Source of the DNA: Pseudomonadota bacterium
GTDB lineage: Bacteria > Pseudomonadota > Alphaproteobacteria > Rhizobiales > Rhizobiaceae
Direction of reading: 5' to 3'
Assembly: GCA_023393575.1 (NCBI GenBank)
Contig: JAEWKX010000315.1
Coordinates: 1-5,985 of the forward strand
Length of the DNA: 5,985 nt
Every line of letters starts with the position of its first letter. Position 1 is the stretch's first letter. Positions 1 to 5,734 of this stretch are shown here, piece after piece. A program made the position numbers and the translations under genes. Below the pieces are notes generated by a model. The model was not told the origin of the DNA, made no database searches, and was given only the letters and a program-made list of their open reading frames with translations.

Positions 1-1
1 C

Positions 2-55
2 CGTGAGACGGCGCAAAGCGCTGTGCCGGTGCAGGACATCTTCACCGCGCATTAA
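2..55 (+). CDS. Probable C-terminal end of an unidentified upstream gene
   Basis: Reading from base 2, the frame is open to a TAA at 53-55 and gives a 17-residue tail ending in VQDIFTAH. Thirteen of the 17 codons end in G or C, as in the other genes here. Frame 1 stops at base 4-6, and frame 3 gives an Arg/Cys-rich peptide unlike a real protein end. I therefore infer that a plus-strand gene enters from the left and ends here, about 175 bp before the DUF2336 gene. The fragment is too short to name a family, and a chance open frame is possible. Confidence 0.4.
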   Translation, partial: RETAQSAVPVQDIFTAH

Positions 56-135
56 CCGTGACCCGTTACCGTCCGGTTTACCATGACGGACAGGCATGCC
101 GGGAGACAGGACGACCCCGGCGGCGGCCCGTCATC

Positions 136-163
136 GGTGCCGGGTGCCGGGTGCCGGGTGCCG
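136..163. repeat. Four exact tandem copies of a 7-bp unit
   Basis: The unit GGTGCCG is repeated four times without mismatch (136-142, 143-149, 150-156, 157-163). It lies in the non-coding stretch between the upstream gene end and the DUF2336 start. Seven is not a multiple of three, so loss or gain of a unit would change the reading frame of anything translated through it. The conserved part of the downstream protein begins well after the repeat, so an effect on spacing of upstream control elements is more likely than a frame switch. Confidence 0.8.
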
Positions 164-229
164 CGACGGCGGCGACGGCACCGGAGTTTGGTGCCGCGAC
201 AGGTTGTTTTGCGTTTTGTGAGTGTGGCC

Positions 230-1252
230 GTGACGGACCAGTTTCGAGATCTTGAAAGGCCCTCGGCCATGCGCAGGAAGGATGTGGTTCTGATGGCCAC
301 GGTGACCAGCTTCGAGGCGCTGCCGCACCCCTCCCGCTCGGAACTGAGACAGTTCGCAGAACTTTTCGGCCCTCTTTTCGTCGCCTCCAGCGAGGAGGCA
401 CGCCGGCAGGCGGTGGCCGCGCTCTCGCAGAGCCGGACCGTACCGACCACCGTCGCCTTCTTCATCGCCAGCCAGCCCATCGCGGTCGCAGCACCCTTCC
501 TCGCCTCCTCGCCCTGCCTCGACGACGAGACGCTGATCGCGGTCGCCCGTACGCAAGGGGCCGCCCATGCGCGCGCCATCGTGCGCCGCGAGAACCTGTC
601 GCCCAGGGTCATCGACGCGCTGGTGAGCCTGCGGCAGGACCGGCCGACGGCACAGGCCGCCGACAGGACGGAGATCGCCGGGACGTCCGCCTCCCCCTCG
701 GCCGCCGCGGCCCAGGAGGCGGAGCGGCGCTGGCGCGAGGAAGAGCTGCGCCAGCGCATCAGGACGCTCGCCAACCACGTTCATCGCACGGAAGACGACC
801 GCCTCGGGCTAAGGACGCTGAGCCCGGTCCAGGAGGCGCTGCTGGTCCGCTTCGCCCGCAGCCGCGACGGCGGCATGTTCGCGACCACGCTTGCCGACTG
901 CCTCTCGGCAAGCCGGTGGCTGGCCGAGCGCATCCTGCTCGATATTTCCGGCCAGCAGCTGGCCACCACGCTCAAGGCGCTCGGCATGGGCAAGGCCGAC
1001 GGGGTCTGCGTGCTGGAGCGCTTCTACTCGCACCTCGGCGACGAGACCGGCGGCACCACCCGCGGCACGATGCTGTGGAACGGTCTCGATGCCGACCAAT
1101 GCGGGCGCCGGGTGGAGGCCTGGCGGCGGGCGGACAGCTACACCATCCACCGCGAGAGCGAGTTCGCCATGCCGGCAAAGGAGACCGCGGAGGTCTCTTC
1201 GGGGACGGTGCGGCCCCTGCGCTCGGCAACGCCGCTGCGTCGCCAGGGCTGA
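230..1252 (+). CDS. DUF2336 domain-containing protein
   Basis: This protein of about 340 residues has unknown biochemical function. The N-terminal half (about residues 38-134) has the helical pattern I associate with DUF2336: repeated helices around PTTVAFFIASQPIAVAAPFL, then SPCLDDETLIAVARTQGAAH and AIVRRENLSPRVIDAL. An Ala/Ser-rich linker (about 137-166) separates it from a second helical part (about 191-306). There is no signal peptide or membrane segment, so it is probably cytoplasmic. The start is uncertain. The open frame reaches back to an ATG at 83, but that stretch crosses the 7-bp repeat and looks non-coding. I favour the GTG at 230 because the following FRDLE segment looks protein-like. 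The ATG at 269, with GAAAGG about 9 nt upstream, is a strong alternative (327 residues), and an ATG at 293 is also possible. It converges on the DUF1491 gene with only 5 bp between stop codons. Family call fairly sure; start unsure. Confidence 0.82.
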   Translation: MTDQFRDLERPSAMRRKDVVLMATVTSFEALPHPSRSELRQFAELFGPLFVASSEEARRQAVAALSQSRTVPTTVAFFIASQPIAVAAPFLASSPCLDDETLIAVARTQGAAHARAIVRRENLSPRVIDALVSLRQDRPTAQAADRTEIAGTSASPSAAAAQEAERRWREEELRQRIRTLANHVHRTEDDRLGLRTLSPVQEALLVRFARSRDGGMFATTLADCLSASRWLAERILLDISGQQLATTLKALGMGKADGVCVLERFYSHLGDETGGTTRGTMLWNGLDADQCGRRVEAWRRADSYTIHRESEFAMPAKETAEVSSGTVRPLRSATPLRRQG

Positions 1253-1263
1253 CGCGGTCAGCC
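1247..1263. terminator. Perfect hairpin spanning both convergent stop codons
   Basis: GGCTGAC (1247-1253) and GTCAGCC (1257-1263) form a perfect 7-bp inverted repeat with a 3-nt loop. The plus-strand TGA of the DUF2336 gene (1250-1252) and the minus-strand TGA of the DUF1491 gene (1258-1260) both sit inside the stem. No T-run follows on either strand, so it is not a classic Rho-independent terminator. It may be a bidirectional 3'-end or mRNA-stabilising hairpin. The structure is seen directly; the role is inferred. Confidence 0.45.
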
Positions 1264-1605
1264 GGGATCGACGACGGCAAACAGCCCCTCGATCTCGTCC
1301 GTCTCCAGTTCGACCACCCACAGGTCGCCGTCGAACCGGCTTTCGCGGACGAGGAGTTCCATCGCCATGTCCGGCGCGACACGATCCAGGCGTCTTTCGA
1401 ACCGGCGCTCGGTCGCCTTCTGCTCGTCTTCGAAGAAATTCTGCGGCGCCGGCGCGTAGACCGTCTCCGTGCCGTCGCGGAAGCGCTGGCGGATGAAGAC
1501 GGCACCCGCCGCCTCCGCTCCCTTCCGCTCGACCGCCGCGAAGCCGCCGGCGGAAAAGACCCGCCGCACCAGGGCGGAAACGAAGATGTCGGACCGGATG
1601 CGCAT
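1258..1605 (-). CDS. DUF1491 family protein
   Basis: This is a small soluble protein of 115 residues, a normal length for the alphaproteobacterial DUF1491 family, whose function is unknown. Family-like segments are the start RIRSDIFVSALVRRVFSAGG, then GAVFIRQRFRDGTETVYAPAP in the middle and DLWVVELETDEIEGLF near the end. There is no signal peptide, membrane helix or obvious catalytic motif. The ATG at 1605 is preceded by GAAGGGAA with about 7 nt spacing, a good ribosome binding site, and the family-like sequence begins right at this Met. It lies 33 bp after the peptidoglycan-binding gene on the same strand, so it is probably the last gene of that operon. Nothing in it explains a link to the kinase. 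Confidence 0.88.
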   Translation of the reverse strand: MRIRSDIFVSALVRRVFSAGGFAAVERKGAEAAGAVFIRQRFRDGTETVYAPAPQNFFEDEQKATERRFERRLDRVAPDMAMELLVRESRFDGDLWVVELETDEIEGLFAVVDPG

Positions 1606-1638
1606 GGGATCTTCCCTTCAGCGTCGCGTGCGAAAGCC

Positions 1639-2604
1639 TCAGAGGGCGCCGATCGACTTCAGCTTCTTCAGCACCATCTCGTTCGGCTCGCCGGTCTCGG
1701 GAAGACGGTAATGCTTCTCGAACCGCCGGATCGCCGCCTTCGTCTGCGCGCCGGCCACCCCGTCCACGGTGACGTCGGTATAGGCGATGTTCGAGAGGCC
1801 GCGCTGGATCTGGACCACCAGGTCGCTGGAGACGGGAATGCCGGAAGCGACATCGCGGGCGGGCGCGGGCCGCGGCGATGCACCCCGCGCGGCGCCGGCA
1901 GCCTTTTCCGAGGCGCGGATCGCCGCGGCGACGGGATCCTCCACCGCGGCGCTGACGTCTTCGCGCGGCCGCATGGCGGGAACGGCGACCACCTGCGGAG
2001 AGACGGCCTCGGCCGAGGCGAGCTCTCCCTCCGCCGAGGCCGCGGGCCTTGCCTGCAAGGCCGCAAGCAGTTCCGGCGAAGCCTCCCCCGTCTGCGGCAG
2101 GTCCTCGGCTTCCTGGAAGAAAAGGATGGCCGCCGCCGTCTGCGGCCCCATCACGCCGTCGTCGGTACCCTGATAAAGCCCCCGGCGCATCAGCTGGCGC
2201 TGGACCTCGGCGACCAGCTCGCGCTGCGGCACGATGGCCGGCTGGCCGCTCGACGGCACGACGGCCGGCGCCGGCTGCTCGTCACCCGCCGGCTGCTCGC
2301 GCTCTATCCTGAAGGTGGTCACCTCCCGCGGCGGGGCGGCCCGCGAAGGACGGTAGCCGGCGATGCCGTTCGCATCCTGCGGGTCGCGGGTCACCAGGAA
2401 GGGCGAAGGATGGGTGCCGGGCTGGTACCACAGCGCATTGGCGGCCACGAAGCCGAACACGATCGTGAAGGTCGAGACGCCGACAACGATGCGCGGATGG
2501 CGCGCCGCCGTCCGCCCCGCCGCCGAGAAGAGCCGGGACAGGACGCCTGCTTCCTGGACCTGTTTCTTCCTGTTAGGCGATTTTCGCTTTCGCGGCGTCG
2601 TCAT
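1639..2604 (-). CDS. Membrane-anchored protein with two peptidoglycan-binding domains
   Basis: This 321-residue protein starts with a strongly basic cytoplasmic tail (RKRKSPNRKK), followed by one membrane helix at about 39-60 (VGVSTFTIVFGFVAANALWY). The rest should be periplasmic. Two PG_binding_1-type modules are visible. The first, at about 128-184, contains VQRQLMRRGLYQGTDDGVMG and then TAAAILFFQEAEDLPQTGE. The second, at about 259-318, contains IQRGLSNIAYTDVTVDGVAG and then KAAIRRFEKHYRLPETGEP. A Pro/Ala/Glu-rich linker of about 75 residues joins them. No catalytic domain is present, so the likely role is to bind or scaffold cell wall. The ATG at 2604 lies inside the end of the kinase gene (32-bp overlap, different frame), and a GA-rich stretch (CAGAGAGAA) lies just before it. 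This suggests translational coupling with the kinase. The DUF1491 gene follows after 33 bp. Confidence 0.88.
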   Translation of the reverse strand: MTTPRKRKSPNRKKQVQEAGVLSRLFSAAGRTAARHPRIVVGVSTFTIVFGFVAANALWYQPGTHPSPFLVTRDPQDANGIAGYRPSRAAPPREVTTFRIEREQPAGDEQPAPAVVPSSGQPAIVPQRELVAEVQRQLMRRGLYQGTDDGVMGPQTAAAILFFQEAEDLPQTGEASPELLAALQARPAASAEGELASAEAVSPQVVAVPAMRPREDVSAAVEDPVAAAIRASEKAAGAARGASPRPAPARDVASGIPVSSDLVVQIQRGLSNIAYTDVTVDGVAGAQTKAAIRRFEKHYRLPETGEPNEMVLKKLKSIGAL

Positions 2605-4114
2605 TCTCTCTGTCCTGTCCGGCCTTCATGGTCGACGGTGCGGCAGCCGGCAGGCGCGGCGGGAATTCGACCGGCGAAGCCTCGCCTTCGTCTCCCGGCG
2701 CCGGGATGCCGCTGCCGTCGGCGGGAAGCGTCACGGTGACCACCGTGCCCTCTCCCGCCCTGCTGCCGATATGCAGCCGGCCGCCGTGCAATGCAACCAG
2801 TCCCTTCACCAGCGACAGGCCGAGGCCCGTGCCTTCGAACCCGCGCGTGTAATCGTCCTGCACCTGCATGAAGGGCTGGCCGAGGAATTCGAGCTTGTCG
2901 GCCGGGATGCCGATGCCGGTATCGCTGACGGTGAGGACGAGATCCGGACCCGACCTTACCGCATCGATGGTCACGATGCCGCCACCTTCGGTGAACTTCA
3001 CCGCGTTGCCCGCAAGGTTGATGAGCACCTGCTTGACCGCGCGCCGGTCGGCGACGACCTCGCCGAGGCCCTTGGCCGTGCGTGCCGTGAGCGTGACGCC
3101 CTTGCCCTTCGCCTGCAGGTCGAGCATGGCGCGGCAGGCCTCCACCACTTCGCCGACCACAAAGGGCTCGGCGATGAGCTGGTAGCGTCCCGCCTCGATC
3201 TTGCTCATGTCCAGCATGGTGTTGACGAGCGACAGGAGATGGGCGCCGGACTGGCGGATGAGGCCGACATATTCCCTCTGCCGGTCGGTCTCGAGGCGGC
3301 CGAAATATTCCCCGGCGAGCACGTCGGAGAAGCCGAGGATGGCGTTCAGCGGCGTGCGCAGCTCGTGGCTGACGGCGGCAAGGAATCGCGATTTCGCCTC
3401 GTGCGCGGAGCGCGCCTCCGAGACGCGGTCGGTCGCCTCCTGGCGCAGGGCCTCCTCTGCGGAGATATCGCGCATCTGGGCGAAGACGGCTTCCAGTTCA
3501 CCGCCGTCGCCGCGCAGGGCGGTCATTTCCAGGCCCAGATGCAGGAACTGCCGTCCCTCCGACGCGCTGTAGACACCCTGGACCCGCACCGCCGCGGAGG
3601 CGGCGTCGGCACCCTGCCGCAGCGTGTCGAGGGCATGGACGAGCGCGATGCGGTCGGACACATGGACGAGTTCGGCGAGGCGCTGGCCGCAGGCGTCCTG
3701 CAGGGCGGCCGGGAAGCTTGTCCGGTCACGGCCGCCGCACCGGGTGACGGTGCCGCGGGGATCCAGGAGCAGCGACAGGCCGGGGCATGCGTCGAAGACG
3801 AGGCTGTCGGCGGAGATGCCGGGCCGCGGCGGAAGGGGCTGGCGTGCCGTCGAGAACATCGCCGCGACCACCGAAAGGAAGAGAGCGGCAGCACCCGTGG
3901 CACCGACCGGCAGGGCGAGGGAGAGCGGCAGCACCGGGCTGAGAGCCACCGGCGTGGCCGCCGCCGCCGCAAGCGCGCCGATGGAAAGGACACGCAGGCG
4001 CACGACATCGCGGGCACGGTTCTGCTCCGGCTGGCCGAGGCCTTCCAGCCAGCGGCCGGCAGCCCGATCGATCTCGCCGACCGCCTTTCCAGCCATGTTC
4101 CTGATGGTGCGCAC
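2573..4114 (-). CDS. PAS-type membrane sensor histidine kinase, PdhS (PleC/DivJ)-like
   Basis: This 513-residue protein is predicted to autophosphorylate on His and pass phosphate to a response regulator. In order: a cytoplasmic N-terminus, two hydrophobic segments at about 41-59 and 66-88 joined by a very short loop, a PAS-like domain at about 101-217, a short coiled linker, then the dimerisation domain with SHELRTPLNAILGF (phospho-acceptor His250) ending in LDMSKIEAG. The ATPase domain follows, with N box NLAGNAVKF (Asn370), G1 DTGIGI (Asp398) and G2 GTGLGLSLVK (428-437). A Pro/acidic tail of about 45 residues closes it. No receiver domain is fused, so the partner regulator lies elsewhere. 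The segment after the His (EYFGRL, then REYVGLIRQSGAHLL, then LDMSKIEAG) resembles PleC/DivJ kinases of alphaproteobacteria. This is a memory-based comparison, and another hybrid-type orthodox kinase remains possible. The start is GTG with AGGG about 9 nt upstream; an ATG at codon 7 (4096) is an alternative with poorer spacing. Confidence 0.9.
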   Translation of the reverse strand: MRTIRNMAGKAVGEIDRAAGRWLEGLGQPEQNRARDVVRLRVLSIGALAAAAATPVALSPVLPLSLALPVGATGAAALFLSVVAAMFSTARQPLPPRPGISADSLVFDACPGLSLLLDPRGTVTRCGGRDRTSFPAALQDACGQRLAELVHVSDRIALVHALDTLRQGADAASAAVRVQGVYSASEGRQFLHLGLEMTALRGDGGELEAVFAQMRDISAEEALRQEATDRVSEARSAHEAKSRFLAAVSHELRTPLNAILGFSDVLAGEYFGRLETDRQREYVGLIRQSGAHLLSLVNTMLDMSKIEAGRYQLIAEPFVVGEVVEACRAMLDLQAKGKGVTLTARTAKGLGEVVADRRAVKQVLINLAGNAVKFTEGGGIVTIDAVRSGPDLVLTVSDTGIGIPADKLEFLGQPFMQVQDDYTRGFEGTGLGLSLVKGLVALHGGRLHIGSRAGEGTVVTVTLPADGSGIPAPGDEGEASPVEFPPRLPAAAPSTMKAGQDRENDDAAKAKIA

Positions 4115-4162
4115 GCAATACCCTGACGCTTGAATTACCCTCCGACAATACGGTCGGGCGGC

Positions 4163-4177
4163 TTAAGGAAAGGATAA
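4163..4177. promoter_or_regulatory. Near-consensus CtrA-type box upstream of the kinase
   Basis: TTAA (4163-4166), seven bases, then ATAA (4174-4177) matches the known alphaproteobacterial CtrA consensus TTAA-N7-TTAA at 7 of 8 positions. It lies about 49-63 bp upstream of the kinase GTG start. A second partial match on the minus strand, TTAACCAC (complement of 4252-4259), differs by one base from the reported rhizobial half-site TTAACCAT. The motif matches are seen; CtrA binding is inferred, and TTAA motifs do arise by chance in an AT-richer spacer. Confidence 0.35.
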
Positions 4178-4326
4178 AAGTTGGCTGCGCCGCCAGCCCG
4201 GAACAGGCCCGTTTCCCAATTCGGGACGCTTTCGGCAAGGCTTCTCCGTTTGTGGTTAACGAGGCGTAAGCGGTGGAATTGCTTTAATTTTTCCGATGTC
4301 GTTAACGATTGTGGCAGGGTCGTCCG

Positions 4327-4349
4327 CCGCAAAGTCCGGCGGTTTGCGG
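4327..4349. repeat. Inverted repeat with an overlapping alternative pairing
   Basis: CCGCAAA (4327-4333) and TTTGCGG (4343-4349) form a perfect 7-bp stem with a 9-nt loop. An alternative stem pairs CCGCCG (4324-4329) with CGGCGG (4337-4342), so the two pairings exclude each other. It lies over 200 bp from either start codon and has no T-run. It could be an operator, a structured leader element or chance in GC-rich sequence. Confidence 0.4.
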
Positions 4350-4468
4350 GGCGCCGCCGCAATTATGCTTAACAGCGGATGCTAAGATTTGAGGTGAATG
4401 CCTCCGGCCATCGTCCGAAAACGGGAAAGATCGCATTTTAGATAAATTCGCCGAAAAAGCCGACGGTC

Positions 4469-4498
4469 TTGTCAAAGGGAGATTCGCTTCCCCAATCT
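4469..4498 (+). promoter_or_regulatory. Candidate sigma-70-type promoter for the DUF5330 gene
   Basis: TTGTCA (4469-4474, 5 of 6 matches to TTGACA) is followed after 18 bases by CAATCT (4493-4498), a weak -10. The placement, about 60 bp upstream of the coding region and inside the divergent spacer, is sensible. A GANTC methylation site (GATTC, 4481-4485) lies between the two elements, a place where CcrM methylation can affect transcription in alphaproteobacteria. Only the -35 is convincing. Confidence 0.35.
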
Positions 4499-4560
4499 AG
4501 GGTCATCACCACGACCGGGAGGAACCCGGCGGCGGACATTCACGAGTGGTGGACAGGGAA

Positions 4561-4974
4561 ATGTGGTTTCTGATCAAGGGCAGCGTCTGGTTTGCACTGG
4601 TACTCGTGGTGCTTTCCTATTTCAGCAGCCGGCCGGTTGCGGAAACCGAAGCGGCCTCGCAGTTCCAGGTGCAGGACGCCGTCGGCGCCGCCGCCCAGGC
4701 CTATCAGTACCTCAGCGCGATCTGCATCGAGAAGCCGGACGTCTGCATCAAGGGTGCGGAGACGGTCTCGGCGCTCGGCCAGCGCGCCAAGGAAGGCGCC
4801 CGCGTGGCCTTCGAACTGCTCGACCAGCAATTCGCCGACGAGGCGCCGGCCATCGCCGAACTTGCCGATCCGCAGCCGATGCCCGAAAAGCTCCAGGCCG
4901 CCGACAGCCTTTCCACCGGCACGATCCCGACCGGCACCGTTCCGCTTCCGCAGACGCGGCCGGCCAATCCCTGA
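4561..4974 (+). CDS. DUF5330 domain-containing small membrane/secreted protein
   Basis: This protein of 137 residues has unknown function. It opens with a hydrophobic segment (MWFLIKGSVWFALVLVVLSY, residues 1-20), either an uncleaved membrane anchor or a signal sequence, so the rest is probably periplasmic. The segment SAICIEKPDVCIKGAE carries two cysteines (55 and 62) in a C-x6-C arrangement that I recognise from DUF5330 proteins and that could form a disulfide. A charged helical stretch follows, then a Pro/Thr-rich tail with a short repeat (TGTIPTGTVPLPQTRP). The start is chosen at the ATG at 4561 because family members begin at the MWFLIK segment; its AGGG lies only 2-3 nt upstream. GTG codons at 4546 and 4549 would add 5 or 4 residues. 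Transcription should end at the terminator about 90 bp downstream, making it a single-gene unit. Confidence 0.8.
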   Translation: MWFLIKGSVWFALVLVVLSYFSSRPVAETEAASQFQVQDAVGAAAQAYQYLSAICIEKPDVCIKGAETVSALGQRAKEGARVAFELLDQQFADEAPAIAELADPQPMPEKLQAADSLSTGTIPTGTVPLPQTRPANP

Positions 4975-5063
4975 CCTTCGATCCTCGACCTCCGGCCTCC
5001 CATCTCTTGCGCCGGGTTCATGTCCCGCCTGATTGCCTGCCCAGACTTCGGCGCTCCCGCCGA

Positions 5064-5095
5064 GCCGCAAGGTTTCCTGCCTTGCGGCCTTTTTT
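5064..5095 (+). terminator. Rho-independent terminator after the DUF5330 gene
   Basis: GCCGCAAGG (5064-5072) and CCTTGCGGC (5080-5088) form a perfect 9-bp stem with a 7-nt loop, followed by C and six T (5090-5095). This is a textbook intrinsic terminator on the plus strand. It separates the DUF5330 unit from sufE and shows that the longer sufE reading frame, which opens at 5033 and runs through the hairpin, is not the true start. Confidence 0.93.
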
Positions 5096-5098
5096 CTG

Positions 5099-5126
5099 TT
5101 CACGCCGGGGCCAATCCTTCCTATAT
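5099..5126 (+). promoter_or_regulatory. Candidate sufE promoter
   Basis: TTCACG (5099-5104, 4 of 6 matches to TTGACA) and CTATAT (5121-5126, identical to the rhizobial -10 consensus) are separated by 16 bases, just behind the terminator. A transcript from it would start near 5133. That leaves almost no leader for an ATG at 5141 but a short leader with GGAG for the ATG at 5153. The -10 is good and the -35 mediocre. Confidence 0.5.
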
Positions 5127-5152
5127 GCAGGCGAGACAGCATGGAGCACCCG

Positions 5153-5575
5153 ATGGCGACGCTCGAACAGATCATCGACGACTTTGCCTTCCTCGACGAG
5201 TGGGAGGACCGCTACCGCTACGTCATCGAGCTCGGAAAGGCACTGCCGGAGCTGCCGGAGGACAAGCGTACGGCGCAGAACAAGGTGCAGGGCTGCGCCA
5301 GCCAGGTCTGGCTCGTCAGCCACGAGCAAGGCGGCGGCGCCGACGCGGTGATGACCTTCGAGGGTGATTCGGACGCCCATATCGTGCGCGGCCTCGTGGC
5401 CATCGTATTGGCCGTCTATTCGGGCAAGCATGCCTCCGAGATCGCAAAGACCGATGCGATCGAAATCTTCGACCGGATCGGCCTGGTGGAGCACCTCTCC
5501 GCGCAGCGGGCGAACGGGCTGCGCTCGATGGTCAAGCGCATCCGCGACGAGGCGCGCCTGAAGACGGCTGCGTGA
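5153..5575 (+). CDS. sufE: SufE family cysteine desulfuration protein
   Basis: SufE accepts persulfide sulfur from the cysteine desulfurase SufS and passes it to the SufBCD scaffold during iron-sulfur cluster assembly in the cytoplasm. The protein has 140 residues, the usual length. The signature KVQGCASQVWLV holds the active-site cysteine (Cys48, matching Cys51 of E. coli SufE), preceded by LPELPEDKRTAQN and an N-terminal helix with IIDDFAFLDEWEDRYRYVIE. The C-terminal half has the family-like GLVAIVLAVYSGKHASEI and ends in a basic helix. The start at 5153 is chosen because family members begin MA-LEQIIDDF and because GGAG lies 6 nt upstream. The ATG at 5141, with AGGCGAG upstream, would add four residues. 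No other suf gene is visible, so this is a stand-alone sufE, which is common in rhizobia. It converges on the DUF6456 gene. Confidence 0.95.
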   Translation: MATLEQIIDDFAFLDEWEDRYRYVIELGKALPELPEDKRTAQNKVQGCASQVWLVSHEQGGGADAVMTFEGDSDAHIVRGLVAIVLAVYSGKHASEIAKTDAIEIFDRIGLVEHLSAQRANGLRSMVKRIRDEARLKTAA

Positions 5576-5667
5576 GCGCGGGATCACGATCGCGCCGGTT
5601 CAATCATCCGGTGCTCTTCCCGGTTTCATCCCTGCACCGCCCACCCCGCCCGGCCGGAACCGCCAGC

Positions 5668-5690
5668 CTCCCGCGCACGACGGTCGGGAG
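5668..5690. other. Hairpin in the sufE/DUF6456 convergent spacer
   Basis: CTCCCG (5668-5673) and CGGGAG (5685-5690) pair perfectly around an 11-nt loop. A second, weaker pairing, GCGCG with CGCGC (5576-5595), follows directly on the sufE stop codon. Neither has a T-run. One of them may mark the 3' end of sufE or of the minus-strand gene, but in GC-rich spacer DNA such stems are common. I see nothing else in 5576-5734. Confidence 0.25.
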
Positions 5691-5734
5691 ATGGTGGAGG
5701 TGATGTCCTTCAGGGCGGGCAGCCGAATGCGTTC

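Larger units (their letters stand above)
4115..4560. other. Divergent intergenic control region
   Basis: About 450 bp without a convincing gene lie between the start of the kinase gene (leftward) and the DUF5330 gene (rightward). The region is clearly richer in A/T than its surroundings, as expected for promoters. It holds a hyphenated palindrome CCGAC-N6-GTCGG at 4142-4157, two copies of GTTAACGA at 4255-4262 and 4301-4308 (the second within the 10-bp palindrome TCGTTAACGA, 4299-4308), further TTAA motifs at 4163, 4284 and 4369, and an inverted repeat at 4327-4349. Short open frames on both strands here (for example 4181-4372) have no family-like sequence or clear ribosome site, and I do not call them. 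Confidence 0.6.

Noticed and set aside
83..229. Extension of the DUF2336 protein back to the ATG at 83
   Set aside because: The added 49 residues come from the 7-bp repeat and Arg-rich low-complexity sequence, and do not resemble a protein start.
52..774. Minus-strand open frame opposite the start of the DUF2336 gene
   Set aside because: Ser/Arg/Ala-rich composition, no recognisable domain, and it runs opposite the recognisable DUF2336 core.
916..2739. Long plus-strand open frame (607 codons) across DUF2336, DUF1491 and the peptidoglycan-binding gene
   Set aside because: It crosses three real genes and their junctions in another frame or strand, with Arg/Gly/Ala-rich low-complexity sequence. 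It is a shadow of GC bias.
2363..4126. Long plus-strand open frame (587 codons) opposite the kinase gene
   Set aside because: It mirrors the kinase, whose domains and motifs are unmistakable. Long antisense frames are expected in GC-rich DNA, and its translation is rich in His/Arg/Gly with no family-like motif.
4181..4372. Short open frames in the divergent spacer on both strands
   Set aside because: No ribosome binding site, no family-like sequence, and they overlap likely control motifs.
5033..5152. N-terminal extension of SufE from an ATG at 5033
   Set aside because: It would translate through a strong intrinsic terminator and add 40 residues not found in the family, whose members start at the LEQIIDDF helix.
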